The notes under the pieces are model-generated. The model was not told the origin of the DNA. It saw only the letters and a list, made by a program, of their open reading frames with translations, and made no database searches. Below, piece after piece: positions 23,156 through 35,250 of a DNA stretch of 64,000 bases (position 1 is the stretch's first letter; each line of letters begins with the position of its first letter). The DNA is from Bolinopsis microptera (Eukaryota > Ctenophora > Tentaculata > Lobata > Bolinopsidae): the NCBI RefSeq assembly GCF_026151205.1, contig NC_087081.1, positions 12,403,113 through 12,467,112 of the forward strand, given 5' to 3'. The translations under genes were made by a program, and so were the position numbers.

Positions 23156-23490
23156 ATATTTGAGCAAAACCCATAATCATGGGTAGAGTGTACCGCTGCC
23201 AGTGTCTCTCTTTTCCAAACAAAAGGAAATGATATTAATTTGAATAACCGTCCGAAAATGCAAATTGATACCGAGAATGAAATCGGTCGCTCGCTTTTTC
23301 CATTCGATCACGGCTAACGAATTGTAATATAAAGCTTATTGATTGGAAAAAGCGAGCGACCGATTTCATTCTCGGTATCAATTTGCATTTTCGGACGGTT
23401 ATTCAAATTAATATCATTTCCTTTTGTTTGGAAAAGAGAGACACTGGCAGCGGTACACTCTACCCATGATTATGGGTTTTGGTCAAATAT
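23156..23490. repeat. Perfect-type hairpin, 147-bp arms, 41-bp loop
   Basis: Arms 23156-23302 and 23344-23490 are inverse copies with almost no mismatch (for example GCAAATTGATACCGAGAATG versus CATTCTCGGTATCAATTTGC). The outer edge carries CAAAACCCATAATCATGGGT. The same edge occurs as a shorter hairpin at 26436-26518. It is probably the terminal module of a foldback element. Confidence 0.9.
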
Positions 23491-24465
23491 CATCTCTTTT
23501 TGATTATAATGTCAGGATAATTTACAAAGCCGAAATGTAAACTCATAACTTCATTAATATTTATATTAATAATTAGGAGGTAATTTCATCGATTTCGAAA
23601 TTTTACCTGACTGAATATGGCACTTTTTACTCATTCAAGTTGGCATTAAATTCATATATAATGCCATTTAAATATCGTGGGAAAGCAGAATTTATTCGAA
23701 ATCACGAATGAGCAAAATTCTCACCTTTCGCACGTGCAAACTTTGAGCGGACGTTGCGTGCGGATACAATATTTAATCACCGTAAATTTTTGCGTAGCAG
23801 TATTTTATGTATAGTTTAATAAGCATGCAAAGTTTCAGAAGATTTCATATAGAACTTGGATCACAACGGGACTCCAAAGTTGATAAAAATGGTGAAAACA
23901 GCAATTTTCAGTAATTTTAGCAATTTTCTATCAAATTGGGCGTGTCCCCACGTGTGCAACTTTTTGATTTTCAACTTTAAAACTAGCCTATAACACAATT
24001 TAGACCTTTAAAAAGCAAAATTGAGCTCCACAACCCAAGGGATGGCCCAACACCAGAGAATACTAATTCACAACTTTTGTGTTTTTATAAAATTATTCTT
24101 CAAAAAAGCACTTACTTCAATAGCGAATATCTTTATGAAGGAGCAAAGTAAGAAACTTTTTCGGTAGATTTTCAGAATGCTTGAACAATTATCTAAGGAG
24201 AAAATGATCTCAGATTTTGAATAAAATTACTCCTTAATGGTTTAAAATCGATTTGAAAAGTTGTTACTTTGTCAAAAATCAAGTTTAAAAACACTTAATT
24301 TGATGACGTCATCAAGTGATGATGATGAAGATAAATTATTTTTTGATATAATGTAAACTAAAGTATAAACAATTATCTTTAAAACCTGTGGTTCGAAATG
24401 ACTGTATCTTTTATACTTTTGAATCTACGGACACTTAAATGTAGGCTACAATTGACTGCAAAAGC

Positions 24466-24468
<3 letters not shown>

Positions 24469-24498
<30 letters not shown>
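24469..24498. repeat. (TA)n microsatellite
   Basis: About 15 TA dinucleotides lie in the loop of the foldback. Confidence 0.9.
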
Positions 24499-24499
<1 letters not shown>

Positions 24500-25082
24500 T
24501 TCACGACAATCTGTTGTAAAACAGGGGTTCCAGAAAACCCACTTCCCAATACTCCTGAAACATGAAATTTTTTTTACAGTCGATTTGGACAAGGTCTAGA
24601 CGCCCTGCAAAGTTTCAGATCTCTAACTCAATTTTAACATGGTTTTTAAGGCACCTGAATATGGCGATTTTGGGTTTTTTACCTAATTTCGTATAACATG
24701 CTGGCGCGTATTTTGCTCAAATTTCTTAAAAACCTCCACATAACTATTTCTTATTCCTGTCATCTTTAACATTGAATTAGAATGTTTTGAACTTAAATAT
24801 ACCTGCTGAACTACTTTCGATGAGTCTTAATGCCTGGAAAACAATAAAGGGGATATACTAGTATATGGGGTAAATAGTATTGTGAATATAAGGGCGACGG
24901 TAATGCTTGCCAGCATTGTGATAAATGCTCCTGCTTCATTGCAGTTGAGTACTCTTTGGGACACCAAGCAACAACTAATCATTATGTATATACATTTTAT
25001 ATATCGTCTTGACTCTCGCCTTATATTAATATCCCTTTACAACATAGCTCCATGCTATTTATATTCCATTTATATATAGATA

Positions 25083-25735
25083 TTATATAATGTTAAATAT
25101 GAGCCAAGTTGAAGAGTTATTGAACACATTGTCTAAAGACTTTTACTTGAAATGTTTCCTGTTTCTGTTATTAATAAACTATAGAGAAGCTGAACTTACT
25201 TAGTTTACTTGTAAAATATTAGACAGTCAGATGATGTATTATGTATGATGTATATGTTTTATAAAATTCTTCATATTAAAGACAAACCGATGGATTGCTT
25301 TATGAGCATCTTATAAAAACCTTTCAAGACAGTTTGATGCCTAATAAACAGATAGTTGACTTTATTGAATAAAGTTAACCACTCATAAAAAGTTATGAAT
25401 TATTTATTCTTATGTTATAGGAACCTTTAGACGGTAAAGCACAACAATGCTATTTGTTTATTACTGATTACTGACGGAAGTTGAGACAATATCTAAAGAG
25501 GAACTGTGAACCCTGATGCGGGACCGTGATATATGAAGGGGTTATCCGGCGTAGATCGGAGCGCATTTTGAGCGCATCCCCATTGTGTGAAACAAACTTT
25601 AGAGACTACGAATATCTTATGAATAAAAGAAGAATAAAAGAAGGCTGAGGCTGAAGCCTCAGCTTGCTGAAAAACTAGTGTTTATTTACTCCGATAAGCA
25701 CATTAAAATGTGATACTGATTGATTTTGAAAGTTT
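25083..25735. repeat. Direct repeat R1
   Basis: Matches 26525-27330 in the same orientation, starting ATATAATGTTAAATATGAGC and ending GTGATACTGATTGATTTT. It contains TGCGGGACCGTGATATATGA and AGGCTGAGGCTGAAGCCTCA (a small palindrome). R1 lacks about 170 bp found in R2 (26655-26830). No coding content was recognised. Confidence 0.85.
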
Positions 25736-26524
25736 TTCTAGCTTGCTCCTTCATAAAGATATTCGCTATTGAAGTTTATGCTTTTTTAAAGAATAATTTT
25801 ATAAAAACGCTAATTTTACGTTCTAGTATTCTCTGGTGTTGAGCCATCCCTTGGGTTGTGAAGCTCAATTTTGCTTCCTAAAGGTCTAAATTGTGTCATA
25901 GGCTAGTTTTAAAGTTGAAAATAAAAAAGTTGCACACGTGAGGACACGCCCAAAATGATAGAAAATTGCTAAAATCACTGAAAATTGGTATTTTCACTAT
26001 TTTTATCAGCTTTGGAGTCCCGTTGTGATAAGAGTTCTTCCTGAAATATTCTGAAACTTTCCACACTTATTAAACTAGATATAAAATACGAAGATGCAAA
26101 ATTTTACGGTGATTTGATATTGGATGCGCACGCAACGTCCGCTCAAAGTTTGCACGTGCGAAAGGTGAGAATTTTTCTCATTTCTTATTTCGAATAAATT
26201 CTTTCCCACGACATTTAAATGGCATTATATATATGAATTTAATATCGACTTGATTGAGTAAAAAGTGTCATATTCAGTCAGTTATCAACAGATATGCCTA
26301 CCTAAACGCAAGGAAATGTTTTCAAAGGTTAAATTCCGAAATCGTGAAATCACCTCTTTAATAATATTAATGAAGTTATGAGTTTACATTTCGGCTTTGT
26401 AAAGTACCCTTACATTATATTTATAATCAAAAAGAGATGATATTTGACCAAAACCCATAATTATGGGTAGAGTGGAGCGCTGTCAGTGTCCACTCTACCC
26501 ATAATTATGGGTTTTGGTCAAATA

Positions 26525-27330
26525 TTATATAATGTTAAATATGAGCCAAGTTGAAGAGTTATTGAGCACATTGTCTGACGAATTTTACTTGAAATGTTTC
26601 CTGTTTCTGTTATTTATAAACTATAGTACCAAGAGAAGCTGAACTTACTTAGTTTATCAGTTATTTAGAATATATATTCGCATGTATCCACACTATATTT
26701 ACATTACACGTTCAACGTGATATCGTTATCAGTGCAGTGTGTACAACACCAACTACACCGATCAATTGCCAATCTGCGAAACATTTAATTATTATTATCA
26801 CTTCGAGATGGCCAGGCCTACTCTCATGCTGTATATATATGATGTATATGTTTTATAAAATTCTTCATATTAAAGACAAACCGATGGATTGCTTTATGAG
26901 CATCTTATAAAAACCTTTCAAGACAGTTTGATGCCTAATAAACAGATAGTTGACTTTATTGAATAAAGTTAACCACTCATAAAAAGTTATGAATTATTTA
27001 TTTTTATGTTATAGGAACCTTTAGACGGTAAAGCACAACAAAGCTATTTGTTTATTACTGATTACTGAAGGAAGTTGAGACAATATCTAAAGAGGAACTG
27101 CGAACCCTGATGCGGGACCGTGATATATGAAGGGGGTTATCCGGCGTAGATCGGAGAGCATTTTGAGCGCATCCCCATTGTGTGAAACAAACTTTAGAGA
27201 CTACGAATATCTTATGAATAAAAGAAGAATAAAAGAAGGCTGAGGCTGAAGCCTCAGCTTGCTGAAAAACTAGTGTTTATTTACTCCAAAAAGCACATTA
27301 AAATGTGATACTGATTGATTTTATATGTCA
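26525..27330. repeat. Direct repeat R2
   Basis: Second copy of 25083-25735 with an extra internal segment. It abuts the right hairpin of the foldback, so the arm 25742-26518 is bracketed by R1 and R2. Confidence 0.85.
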
Positions 27331-27989
27331 CTGCTCATTATTATCTCTCACTGTTAATTTATTACCTTAATAATTCATGTTTCTCTTCGACTACTACCTC
27401 AAATAAAATTATGATAATACTAAACGAACATTGCAAGTACTGACTTTGAAAAAAGTTACATTTTCCCCAAAAGAGGCTGTACCCTATAGGGCCTGTACGG
27501 TACGTACCTTTAAAAGTTGCTGTACCGTACGTACTTTAAGTCCAGTACCGTACGTACTTCTCATATAGATCCTACGCCTTCCATAAAGTGTTCTTACTTT
27601 TAGCTTACATACAAGGAAACATTTTCTACTTCCCCAATATAAAAAGAACTGTTGTTCAGTAGTACTGTCTTGAATAGCAACTGTTCAAGAAACAGCATGC
27701 CGAGTGCCCTGCCGAAAATACCATTACGCTGGAAACAACGAATTCTCTCAAATCTGTGAACTTGTTACTCACGAATTTGTTGAACTCAAGTACAAAGCCA
27801 GGTGACAGTAGGCAGAAGTAGCGGGCTGTGGTAGATGGGAGGCCGATGAAGGGATCTCTTTCTTGTATTCAATGAGACATTTTGCCTTACTGTTAAATTT
27901 CTTTAGAAACAAAAACTTTCAGATCAATACAACTTAAGGTATTTCAGTCACAACTCAATCTGTTCCCGAGTATCTGGTTTTAAAATGTT
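27331..27989. other. Intergenic DNA with GTACGTAC palindromes
   Basis: No gene was recognised. At 27496-27562 the palindromic words GGTACGTACC, CCGTACGTAC and CCGTACGTAC occur three times about 25 bp apart. The rest is unremarkable. Confidence 0.4.
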
Positions 27990-30100
27990 AAAAGTCAATC
28001 TGTTCCCCGAGTTTTTTGCAGAGGCGTCACTACGGATGTTCCCCAGGGGTAAACTTTGATTCTTTGTCTCCTTTTTCTTTTTCCGCCCGCTATTATCCTA
28101 TCTGGCTTGTTCCTCGTACCCTTTGTCGGAAGAATTACATCGGCAATGTTCTGGAAGATAGATACGAGTTCTTCATTAAGACACAAAACTTGTTCTCTGT
28201 TTACTGGGCCGCGCTCAGCCTGTCATTCCGCCGAATCTTTATGTTTATGAACATAATAGCCTGAGGTCCCCAGGTAAGTTTTCTGTCTGTGCACTGGCCG
28301 GTTTCCGCGATTCGGGTTATTTTCTGAACAAATTCTGGCGAATTTTGGATCGCATGAAACTGAAATTGAAGTTTCTCGTCCTCATTATCCCTTTGGCATT
28401 TTTTAGGTGCGTCTTCTAGTGTTTCAAGTAGATCCTCTGCATCAACAAAGTTGTCTTTGTGCTTTATTTTGCAGATCAAGATGCACGGCTTGTGGTCAGA
28501 GAATTTGTTAAAATTCTGCCCGTGGGGCGTGGAATGACAGCACTGATTCCAACAATTCAGTGGTGACTGCCACCATTGTAGTTGACAGATGTATATTCCC
28601 CAAGGATTTCTCCCAGTGTATTCCCTTTCAGCACCGATAGTCGATTACAAGCGAGGTCGATTACAAGCAATAGGTTACCCCTGGAGTTAAGTACTTGATC
28701 CCTGCTTACTCTCCCGCTAGTTTTTTGATTTCATTTGGTTCAGTGTTAGAGTAATCTTCTTCAAAGTCGAAGTTGGTATTTCCAGTACGAGCATTCAGGT
28801 CGCCCACTAGCAAGATCTTGCCAAGATCGGGGTTTTGAGCTTTGAAATCAAGGAGGTGCTCTAAAGTTGTCATGTAAGGGGATCCATTTCTAGCCTTGCG
28901 TTTTGATTTGTACGGCGACTGCTCTGGTGAGTCGTAGACATTGATGATGGTGAACCTGTTTTCCATATCATTTGGATAGAAAGTAATAGCTTGGAGGTCA
29001 TCAGGTCAGGGCAATTTGTTTTGACTAGCTTTATTTGTTTTGAAATTGAGCGATGCGTACCCCGATAAAAATTCCACCCGATCGAGAGGCTTTTCTTGTG
29101 CTGTTGAAGCACTCATAGTTGGGGAGAAAAAAGTCCTGTTTGGTTTCTTGCAGGCAAAGACACTGCTTTGTGCCAGGATGTCGACAAAGTCACTGTATTC
29201 CATTTTGGGCCCTTCTTGGCTCATAACCGAGTCGTGGATGTTCCATGATTAATTGGGAGGCTTTCGATCATAGTGACCTTTTGTGCGACAGGAGGCAATC
29301 TGTGTGTTATATTCATTTAGAGTCCGTTCCTTTAAGAGTGGGCTAGGCCTAGGGTTCGGTAGGTCAAGGCATCTATATAGGCAATCTTTAAGCCTTAACC
29401 AGAGTATCCTCTTTCCGTTCTCGTTATTAGAGAGGTCTCTATTTTGGGAGTTGGTTACTTTTGTATAATGAAACCTCCCAGACGTTTGTTACAAGAGTAG
29501 TATATTCTGTTTGCAAAGTTTCCTCGCCTTCTTAAATACGAGACAAAGTTCGAAACTTCTTTGTTAACATATACTATGTCTTCATTTAGGTCTGGTATTG
29601 GGATCATCAGAGAAACACATATACTTTAGCTGATGTAGATTCCAATAGGTTATATACAAGTTTTTTGTAGTTTGCAATGAGGTCTTTTAAGGTGATTTTG
29701 TTTTTATTCAAATCTTCCAGTTCAGCGTGAATATAAGTAAGGTCTGATTTTATATTTCGCGCCTTGGAGATCAGCCCACCTTGACTGAGAATACTGCTGA
29801 TGGACTTCACTTTATGTCGATCAGTGTAGAAATCTGATGTGAAATTCGAACTCGCTAAGTCTTCGAACTTTCGAAAAAGTGATCATGCACTAATAAACAT
29901 TTTCGTTTGTTATTAGTCGCGGTATTTTCTCTTTTCTGCGCTTTTCAATCAGTGTCCAATCCTGTCTAGCATTGTTCTCTGTTATGCCTATGGCTGGATC
30001 AGTTCTTTCTGTTTCATTTACAGGAATTTCAGAAGCACAGCCGATTTGAGGGTTGGTTCCATTCGTTGTTCCACGTGGCATTGAGTTCATTTTGATAGTT
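27990..30100 (-). pseudogene. LINE fragment: linker ORF and complete endonuclease domain (central copy)
   Basis: Minus strand, N to C. 30090-29890 reads MNSMPRGTTNGTNPQIG. 29810-29607 reads SISSILSQGGLISKARN and LNKNKITLKDLIANYK. 29224-29006 reads SSVFACKKPNRTFFSPT. 28966-28706 holds NVYDSPEQSPYKSK and VGDLNARTG. A degraded GEYTSVNYNGG piece lies near 28590. About 28510-28480 reads FSDHKPCILICKIK, the terminal SDH block of the endonuclease. 28479-28000 (ELVSIFQNIADVILP) looks like the post-endonuclease linker. Frameshifts are frequent. This is the fullest of the three copies of this element (others at 18235-18940 and 39430-41157). Confidence 0.75.
28203..28276. repeat. Dispersed short repeat (copy 2 of 3)
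   Basis: TACTGGGCCGCGCTCAGCCT, then GTCATTCCGCCGAATCTTTA, then ATAATAGCCTGAGGTCCCCA. It matches 58648-58720 (+) and, in part and inverted, 14240-14282. The last box (CCTGAGGTCCCCAG) also occurs at 48975 (inverted) and 50475. Confidence 0.8.
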
Positions 30101-30139
30101 ACTTACTTTGTTACTTTGTAGGGCTTCATAGAATCCTCT

Positions 30140-33100
30140 ATTAGTCATGGATCTGACGACATTCCCGTCTATATAACTTCCGCCCCGGGGTTTGAGACTT
30201 GGAATACCTCAAGGGACCCATTAGAAACAAATATGGCTTGGGTAGAAATTTTGGCTATGGGGCAGTTTTGCGCAATTGACCACGCCCTTTTTTGGTGCTT
30301 TTGCAACTTTAGAATCAAAATAACTCCGCTTCTAATTGGAATTAGAAGCTCAGCTTGGCTTTAAAGTTGTTTAGAATCATCACATTTAGGGGGGTAGAGC
30401 ATAACTTTAACGTCAACAGACATCGGGTTGTTGAGTTATGTGACCACACCCTTATTTACCCTCGCGAGTCTTGATTTTCACACTAAATACGAGATATCTC
30501 GGCTTCTGATTGAGCTACGTGCTCATCCTGGGCATTAAAATGTTCAGAATCATCACATTGAGTAGGGTAGACCACAATTTCAAAGTCCTCAGATGTCAGG
30601 TTGTTGAGTTATTAGGCCCCAACCTGTTTTTACGCTCTCGCGGGTAGCGATTGCAGCGCTTAAAATCAAAATAACTCAGCTTCCAATTGAAGTTAGGAGC
30701 AAAACTCGGGCAGCAAAATGTTCACAATCATCACATTGAGTGGGGTAGAACGTAGTTTCAAAGTCCTCAGACGTCAGGTTGTTGAGTTATTAGGCCCACA
30801 CCATTATATTTACGCTCTCGCGAGTAGCGAGTCGACACTTAAAATCAAAATAACTCGGCTTCTGATTAGAGTTAGGAACTAAACTTGGGCATAAAAATGT
30901 TCAGAATCATCGCATTGAGTAGGGTAGACCACAATTTCAAAGTCCTCAGATGTCAGGTTGTTGAGTTATTAGGCCCTAACCTGTTTTTACGCTCTCGCGG
31001 GTAGCGATTGCAGCGCTTAAAATCAAAATAACTCAGCTTCCAATTGAAGTTGGGAGCAAAACTCGGGCAGCAAAATGTTCACAATCATCACATTGAGTGG
31101 GGTAGAACGTAGTTTAAAAGTCCTCAGACGTCAGGTTGTTGAGTTATTAGGCCCACACCATAATATTTACGCTCTCGCGAGTCGCGAGTCGACACTTAAA
31201 ATCAAAATAACTCGGCTTCTGATTAGAGTTAGGAACTAAACTTGGGCATACAAATGTTCAGAATCATCGCATTGAGTGGGATAGAACGTAGTTTCAAAGT
31301 CCTCAGACGTCAGGTTGTTGAGTTATTAGGCGGAACCCTGTAGGGTGAGAATCCCTGCCACGTTTTTGGTCAGTTTCGCCGGGGCTCATGTCTTTCCTCG
31401 AGGGAGCATTAGTGTCTACAGAAAAACTGACAAATCCTAGCGAAGTCCAATCCGAACCACATCTTCCATCAGAGGTGGTGCTGGGTCAGCTGGTTACTGA
31501 ACGGATTGGCCTGGAGAATGGCATAGTCCTGTTACTCTCAAGTTAACCATAGAGGGGGACAGGCGCTGTTCGCTCACGGCTGGTTCTTGGAGCCAACACC
31601 CTCAGCCCCACATAAGTGGGAGCACTGTCGGTGGTGGCTCACCCAGATAACGGACAGTGTCTCTCCTTCTTTCTTCTTGGACTTGCATTGTTGCTGGCGA
31701 GTCAGCCAGTAGCAATGCAGCATCTCACTCACTCAATCACCTCGTCAATTCGGTCCTTTTTTTCATTTGCATTACTTTCGCTCATTCTCCTGTCATAATG
31801 CATTCTCTGCTACCATAATGCCTTTCTTACCACGGTGTAACGCATGTTACACCTTGCGTCTTTCTCTAACACCATCATCATTTCAGCAACCTTGGAATTT
31901 CAACCCTACACAGGTACACAGCACTATGGATATCCACTCTCCACTCTACGGCGAACACAAAGCTAGAGATCTAGGATTCGAGTACCCCGGCTACCCTTGT
32001 GACATACATACGTGGAAACCAGTTTAAGCAGCAGTACATCAACACAATGGATCAGCACTACGAAATCTGATATCTGCATCATACTACTCCGATCCAGAAA
32101 TCTTCGCTAAACCATCACATGAGATGAATAACTACAAGTTGGACTCCACATAACATTATTCCTTGTTCTGATCAGTCAATAAATGTAATCTGCATCAATT
32201 TTCCAATAATTACATCTTCTTACTAGTTTATTTTCCCTCTCAGGGCTGGAACGCAATGTTACAGCCCACTTTATAAATTACTAAAACTCGAGTTATTCCA
32301 GATTGACGACTTGACACAGATATTCATCAGACAACCTAAATAAAGGACTCCCACTCTCCAAACCAGTAGAGATCCAATCACTGCCTCCAGGGTACCCCTT
32401 CATCCGGTATTAGCAGTTCCTCCACCACCACCAGGTTAGAACACTCCCACCAATCACCCCTAAAAAACGAACCTACCGCCTTGCTCCACCAAACACAACT
32501 TCAATCAAATCCAGTTACTCAAACCGGTTAAATCCGTCCTTCAAATTTCCCGCATTAAACGTAACGCGCGAACGCCATACAACTCAAGGACGTAGCAACC
32601 TAATAGTCGTCATTTTTTAAACAGAAAATTTAGTGCGCGCGCGAGCCTGCGCGCGCGCGAGCTTACGACTAATCCACGAGATTACGACAAATCCACATAA
32701 TTGAAACGTTCCATCACTCCAGGTTGATCTGATTAGTAAACTCAAGGAAGATGATACCAGATCAGTCCCGAACTTTGCCTCAGCATCATACTCTGCCTAG
32801 TGTCGATAAAGAGGATTCACATACAATCGAGATTCACTTACAAATATTTGCTATTACTTTTTACAATTGCAGTTATATTCGTTGTTTTAATTATCTCCAT
32901 CAACCTTGAATCTGCCCATACTACATTCCCAAAATTATCTTAGCGCTCTTTCATCGTCAAACCCCACTAGTTCACTACATACGCCAACCAATAAACCTCA
33001 ATTAGGATGGTTTTTGCAACACATTCTACAAGCTTAGAACTTCTAAAGTAATAGCACCATCATAACCCACACATTACCTTCGCACAAATCAGCTATTCCC

Positions 33101-35250
33101 CATTCACTCACGAGCGTCGACATATCTCCGCATGTACATCTGTAAACTGGAGCGGCCCCCCGCGATGCGGAGCAGGTGAGCTACCTGGTTCGGGCTACTT
33201 CACTTATCAGAGTACGCTAGCTCCACAATACACTCGCTTCAAGCCCTCAGATTTGCATGCATCCATCACCTTCACAGGGCCGGCTGCCCACATCCTGTAA
33301 AATCCTGATTCTATATGCTCGCGGGGTCTATTACCTGTTTGAGCTCTATTATTACGCGCGCGTGCCCAGTGTACAGCTCACCGGCTTGCGCTGTCCTCTT
33401 GGCATTGTCGTCGCCTTTATGACCTTCAAATCTAAAAGTAGGTTGAGGGCACTACATGGGGTCTAGCGCTGCCCCGTGTCAAAATACATACATACATACA
33501 TACATACATAGGCGGAACCCTATTTTTACGCTCTCGCGAGTCGCGAGTCGACACTTAAAATCAAGATAACTCGGTTCCTGATTAGAGTTAGGAACAAAAC
33601 TTGGGCATGGAATGATGGAAATGTTCAGAATTATCATATTAAGTGGGGTAGAACATGGTTTCAAAGTTCTCAGGCGTCAGGTTGTTGAGTTATTAGGCGG
33701 AACCCTATTTTTATGCTCTCGCGAGTCGCTAGTTGACACCTAAAATCAAAATAACTCGGCTTCTGATTAGAGTAAGGAACTAAACTTGGGCTCAAACGTG
33801 TTCAGAATCATCACATTGAGTGGGATAGAACTTAGTTTCAAAGTCCTCAGACGTCAGGTTGTTGAGTTATTAGGCCCACACCATAATATTTACTCTCTCG
33901 CAAGTCGCGAGTCGACACTTAAAATCAAAATAACTCGGCTTCTGATTAGAGTTAGGAACTAAACTTTGGCATAAAAATGTTCACTCTAACTCTAATCAGG
34001 AGCAGAGTTATTTTGATTTTAAGCATAGAATCACTACTTGCGAGAGCGTAAAAATAGGGTTCCGCCTAATAACTTAACAACCTGACGTCTGAAGACTTTG
34101 AAACCACGTTCTACCCCACTCAATATGATAATTCCGAACATTTCCATGGCCAATTTTTGTTCCTAACTCTAATCAGGAACCGAGTTATCTTGATTTTAAG
34201 TGTCGACTCGCGAGAGCGTAAAAATAGGGTTCCGCCTAATAACTCAACAACCTGACGTCTGAGGACTTTGAAACTACGTTCTACCCACTCAATATGATAA
34301 TTCTGAACATTTCCATCATTCCATGCCCAAGTTTTGTTCCTAACTCTAATCAGGAACCGAGTTATCTTGATTTTAAGTGTGGACTTGCGACTCGCGAGAG
34401 CGTAAAAATAGGGTTCCGCCTAATAACTCAACAACCTGACGTCTGAGGACTTTGAAACTACGTTCTATCCCACTCAATGCGATGATTTTGAACATTTTAT
34501 GCCCAAGTTTAGTTCCTAACTCTAATCAGAAGCCGAGTTATTTTGATTTTAAGTGTCGACTCGCGACTCGCGAGAGCATAAATATTATGGTGTGGGGCTA
34601 ATAACTCAACAACCTGACGTCTGAGGACTTTGAAACTACGTTCTACCCCACTCAATGTGATGATTGTGAACATTTTGCTGCCCGAGTTTTGCTCCTAACT
34701 TCAATTGGAAGCTGAGTTATTTTGATTTTAAGCGCTGCAATCGCTACCCGCGAGAGCGTAAAAACAGGTTGGGGCCTAATAACTCAACAACCTGACATCT
34801 GAGGACTTTGAAATTGTGGTCTACCCTACTCAATGTGATGATTCTGAACATTTTAATGCCCAGGATGAGCACGTAGCTCAATCAGAAGCCGAGATATCTC
34901 GTATTTAGTGTGAAAATCACGACTCGCGAGGGTAAATAAGGGTGTGGTCACATAACTCAACAACCCGATGTCTGTTGACGTTAAAGTTATGCTCTACCCC
35001 CCTAAATGTGATGATTCTGAACAACTTTAAAGCCAAGCTGAGCTTCTAATTCCAATTAGAAGCGGAGTTATTTTGATTCTAAAGTTGCAAAAGCACCAAA
35101 AAAGGGCGTGGTCAATTGCGCAAAACTGCCCCATAGCCAAAATTTCTACCCAAGCCATATTTGTTTCTAATGGGTCCCTTGAGGTATTCCAAGTCTCAAA
35201 CCCCGGGGCGGAAGTTATATAGACGGGAATGTCGTCAGATCCTTGACTAT
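30140..35250. mobile_element. Foldback element with arms of tandem ~178-bp units
   Basis: The left end (..GGATCTGACGACATTCCC from about 30150) is mirrored at the right end (..GTCGTCAGATCC to about 35250), including CTATATAACTTCCGCCCCGG. Each arm is a row of ~178-bp units with the landmark CAGGTTGTTGAGTTATTAGG (30423, 30600, 30778, 30955, 31133 and 31313 on +; inverse copies about every 180 bp from 34065 to 34965). Units carry CTCTCGCGAG and AAAATCAAAATAACTCGGCT. Three further units in plus orientation lie at 33509-33977, and the orientation flips at about 33978. The core is replaced by the insertion 31340-33508. No transposase was seen. Confidence 0.8.
31340..33508 (+). mobile_element. 2.17-kb retro-insertion with 13-bp target duplication and (CATA)n tail
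   Basis: The insertion splits a 178-bp unit. TAGGCGGAACCCT is present on both sides (31327-31339 and 33509-33521), and the insert ends in AAAATA(CATA)n at 33483-33508. Target duplication plus simple-repeat tail indicates target-primed reverse transcription on the plus strand. The insert holds no RT motifs. It has short open pieces, one at 31767-32027 with PLYGEHKARDLGFEYPG following a pyrimidine tract and CAG, which I do not recognise. It may be a non-autonomous LINE derivative or a retrocopied transcript. Confidence 0.7.

Larger units (their letters stand above)
23491..26518. mobile_element. Foldback-like element with ~660-bp inverted arms
   Basis: Arms 23491-24147 and 25742-26435 are imperfect inverse copies; for example CACTTACTTCAATAGCGAAT near 24105 pairs with GCTATTGAAGT near 25762. 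Each arm is capped by a hairpin (23156-23490 and 26436-26518). The loop (24148-25741) contains a (TA)n tract, a segment related to the 720-bp array (24865-24935 resembles inverted 52440-52500) and one copy of the direct repeat 25083-25735. No transposase was seen. A 65-aa open frame at 24882-25079 is not recognisable. Confidence 0.7.

Noticed and set aside
25083-27330. LTR pair of a retrotransposon
   Set aside because: The intervening DNA is a foldback arm with no gag/pol, primer site or polypurine tract, and no TG..CA ends were seen.
35027-35245. C-terminal extension of the LINE RT frame
   Set aside because: The frame simply continues into the end of the foldback element; family similarity stops near 35250.
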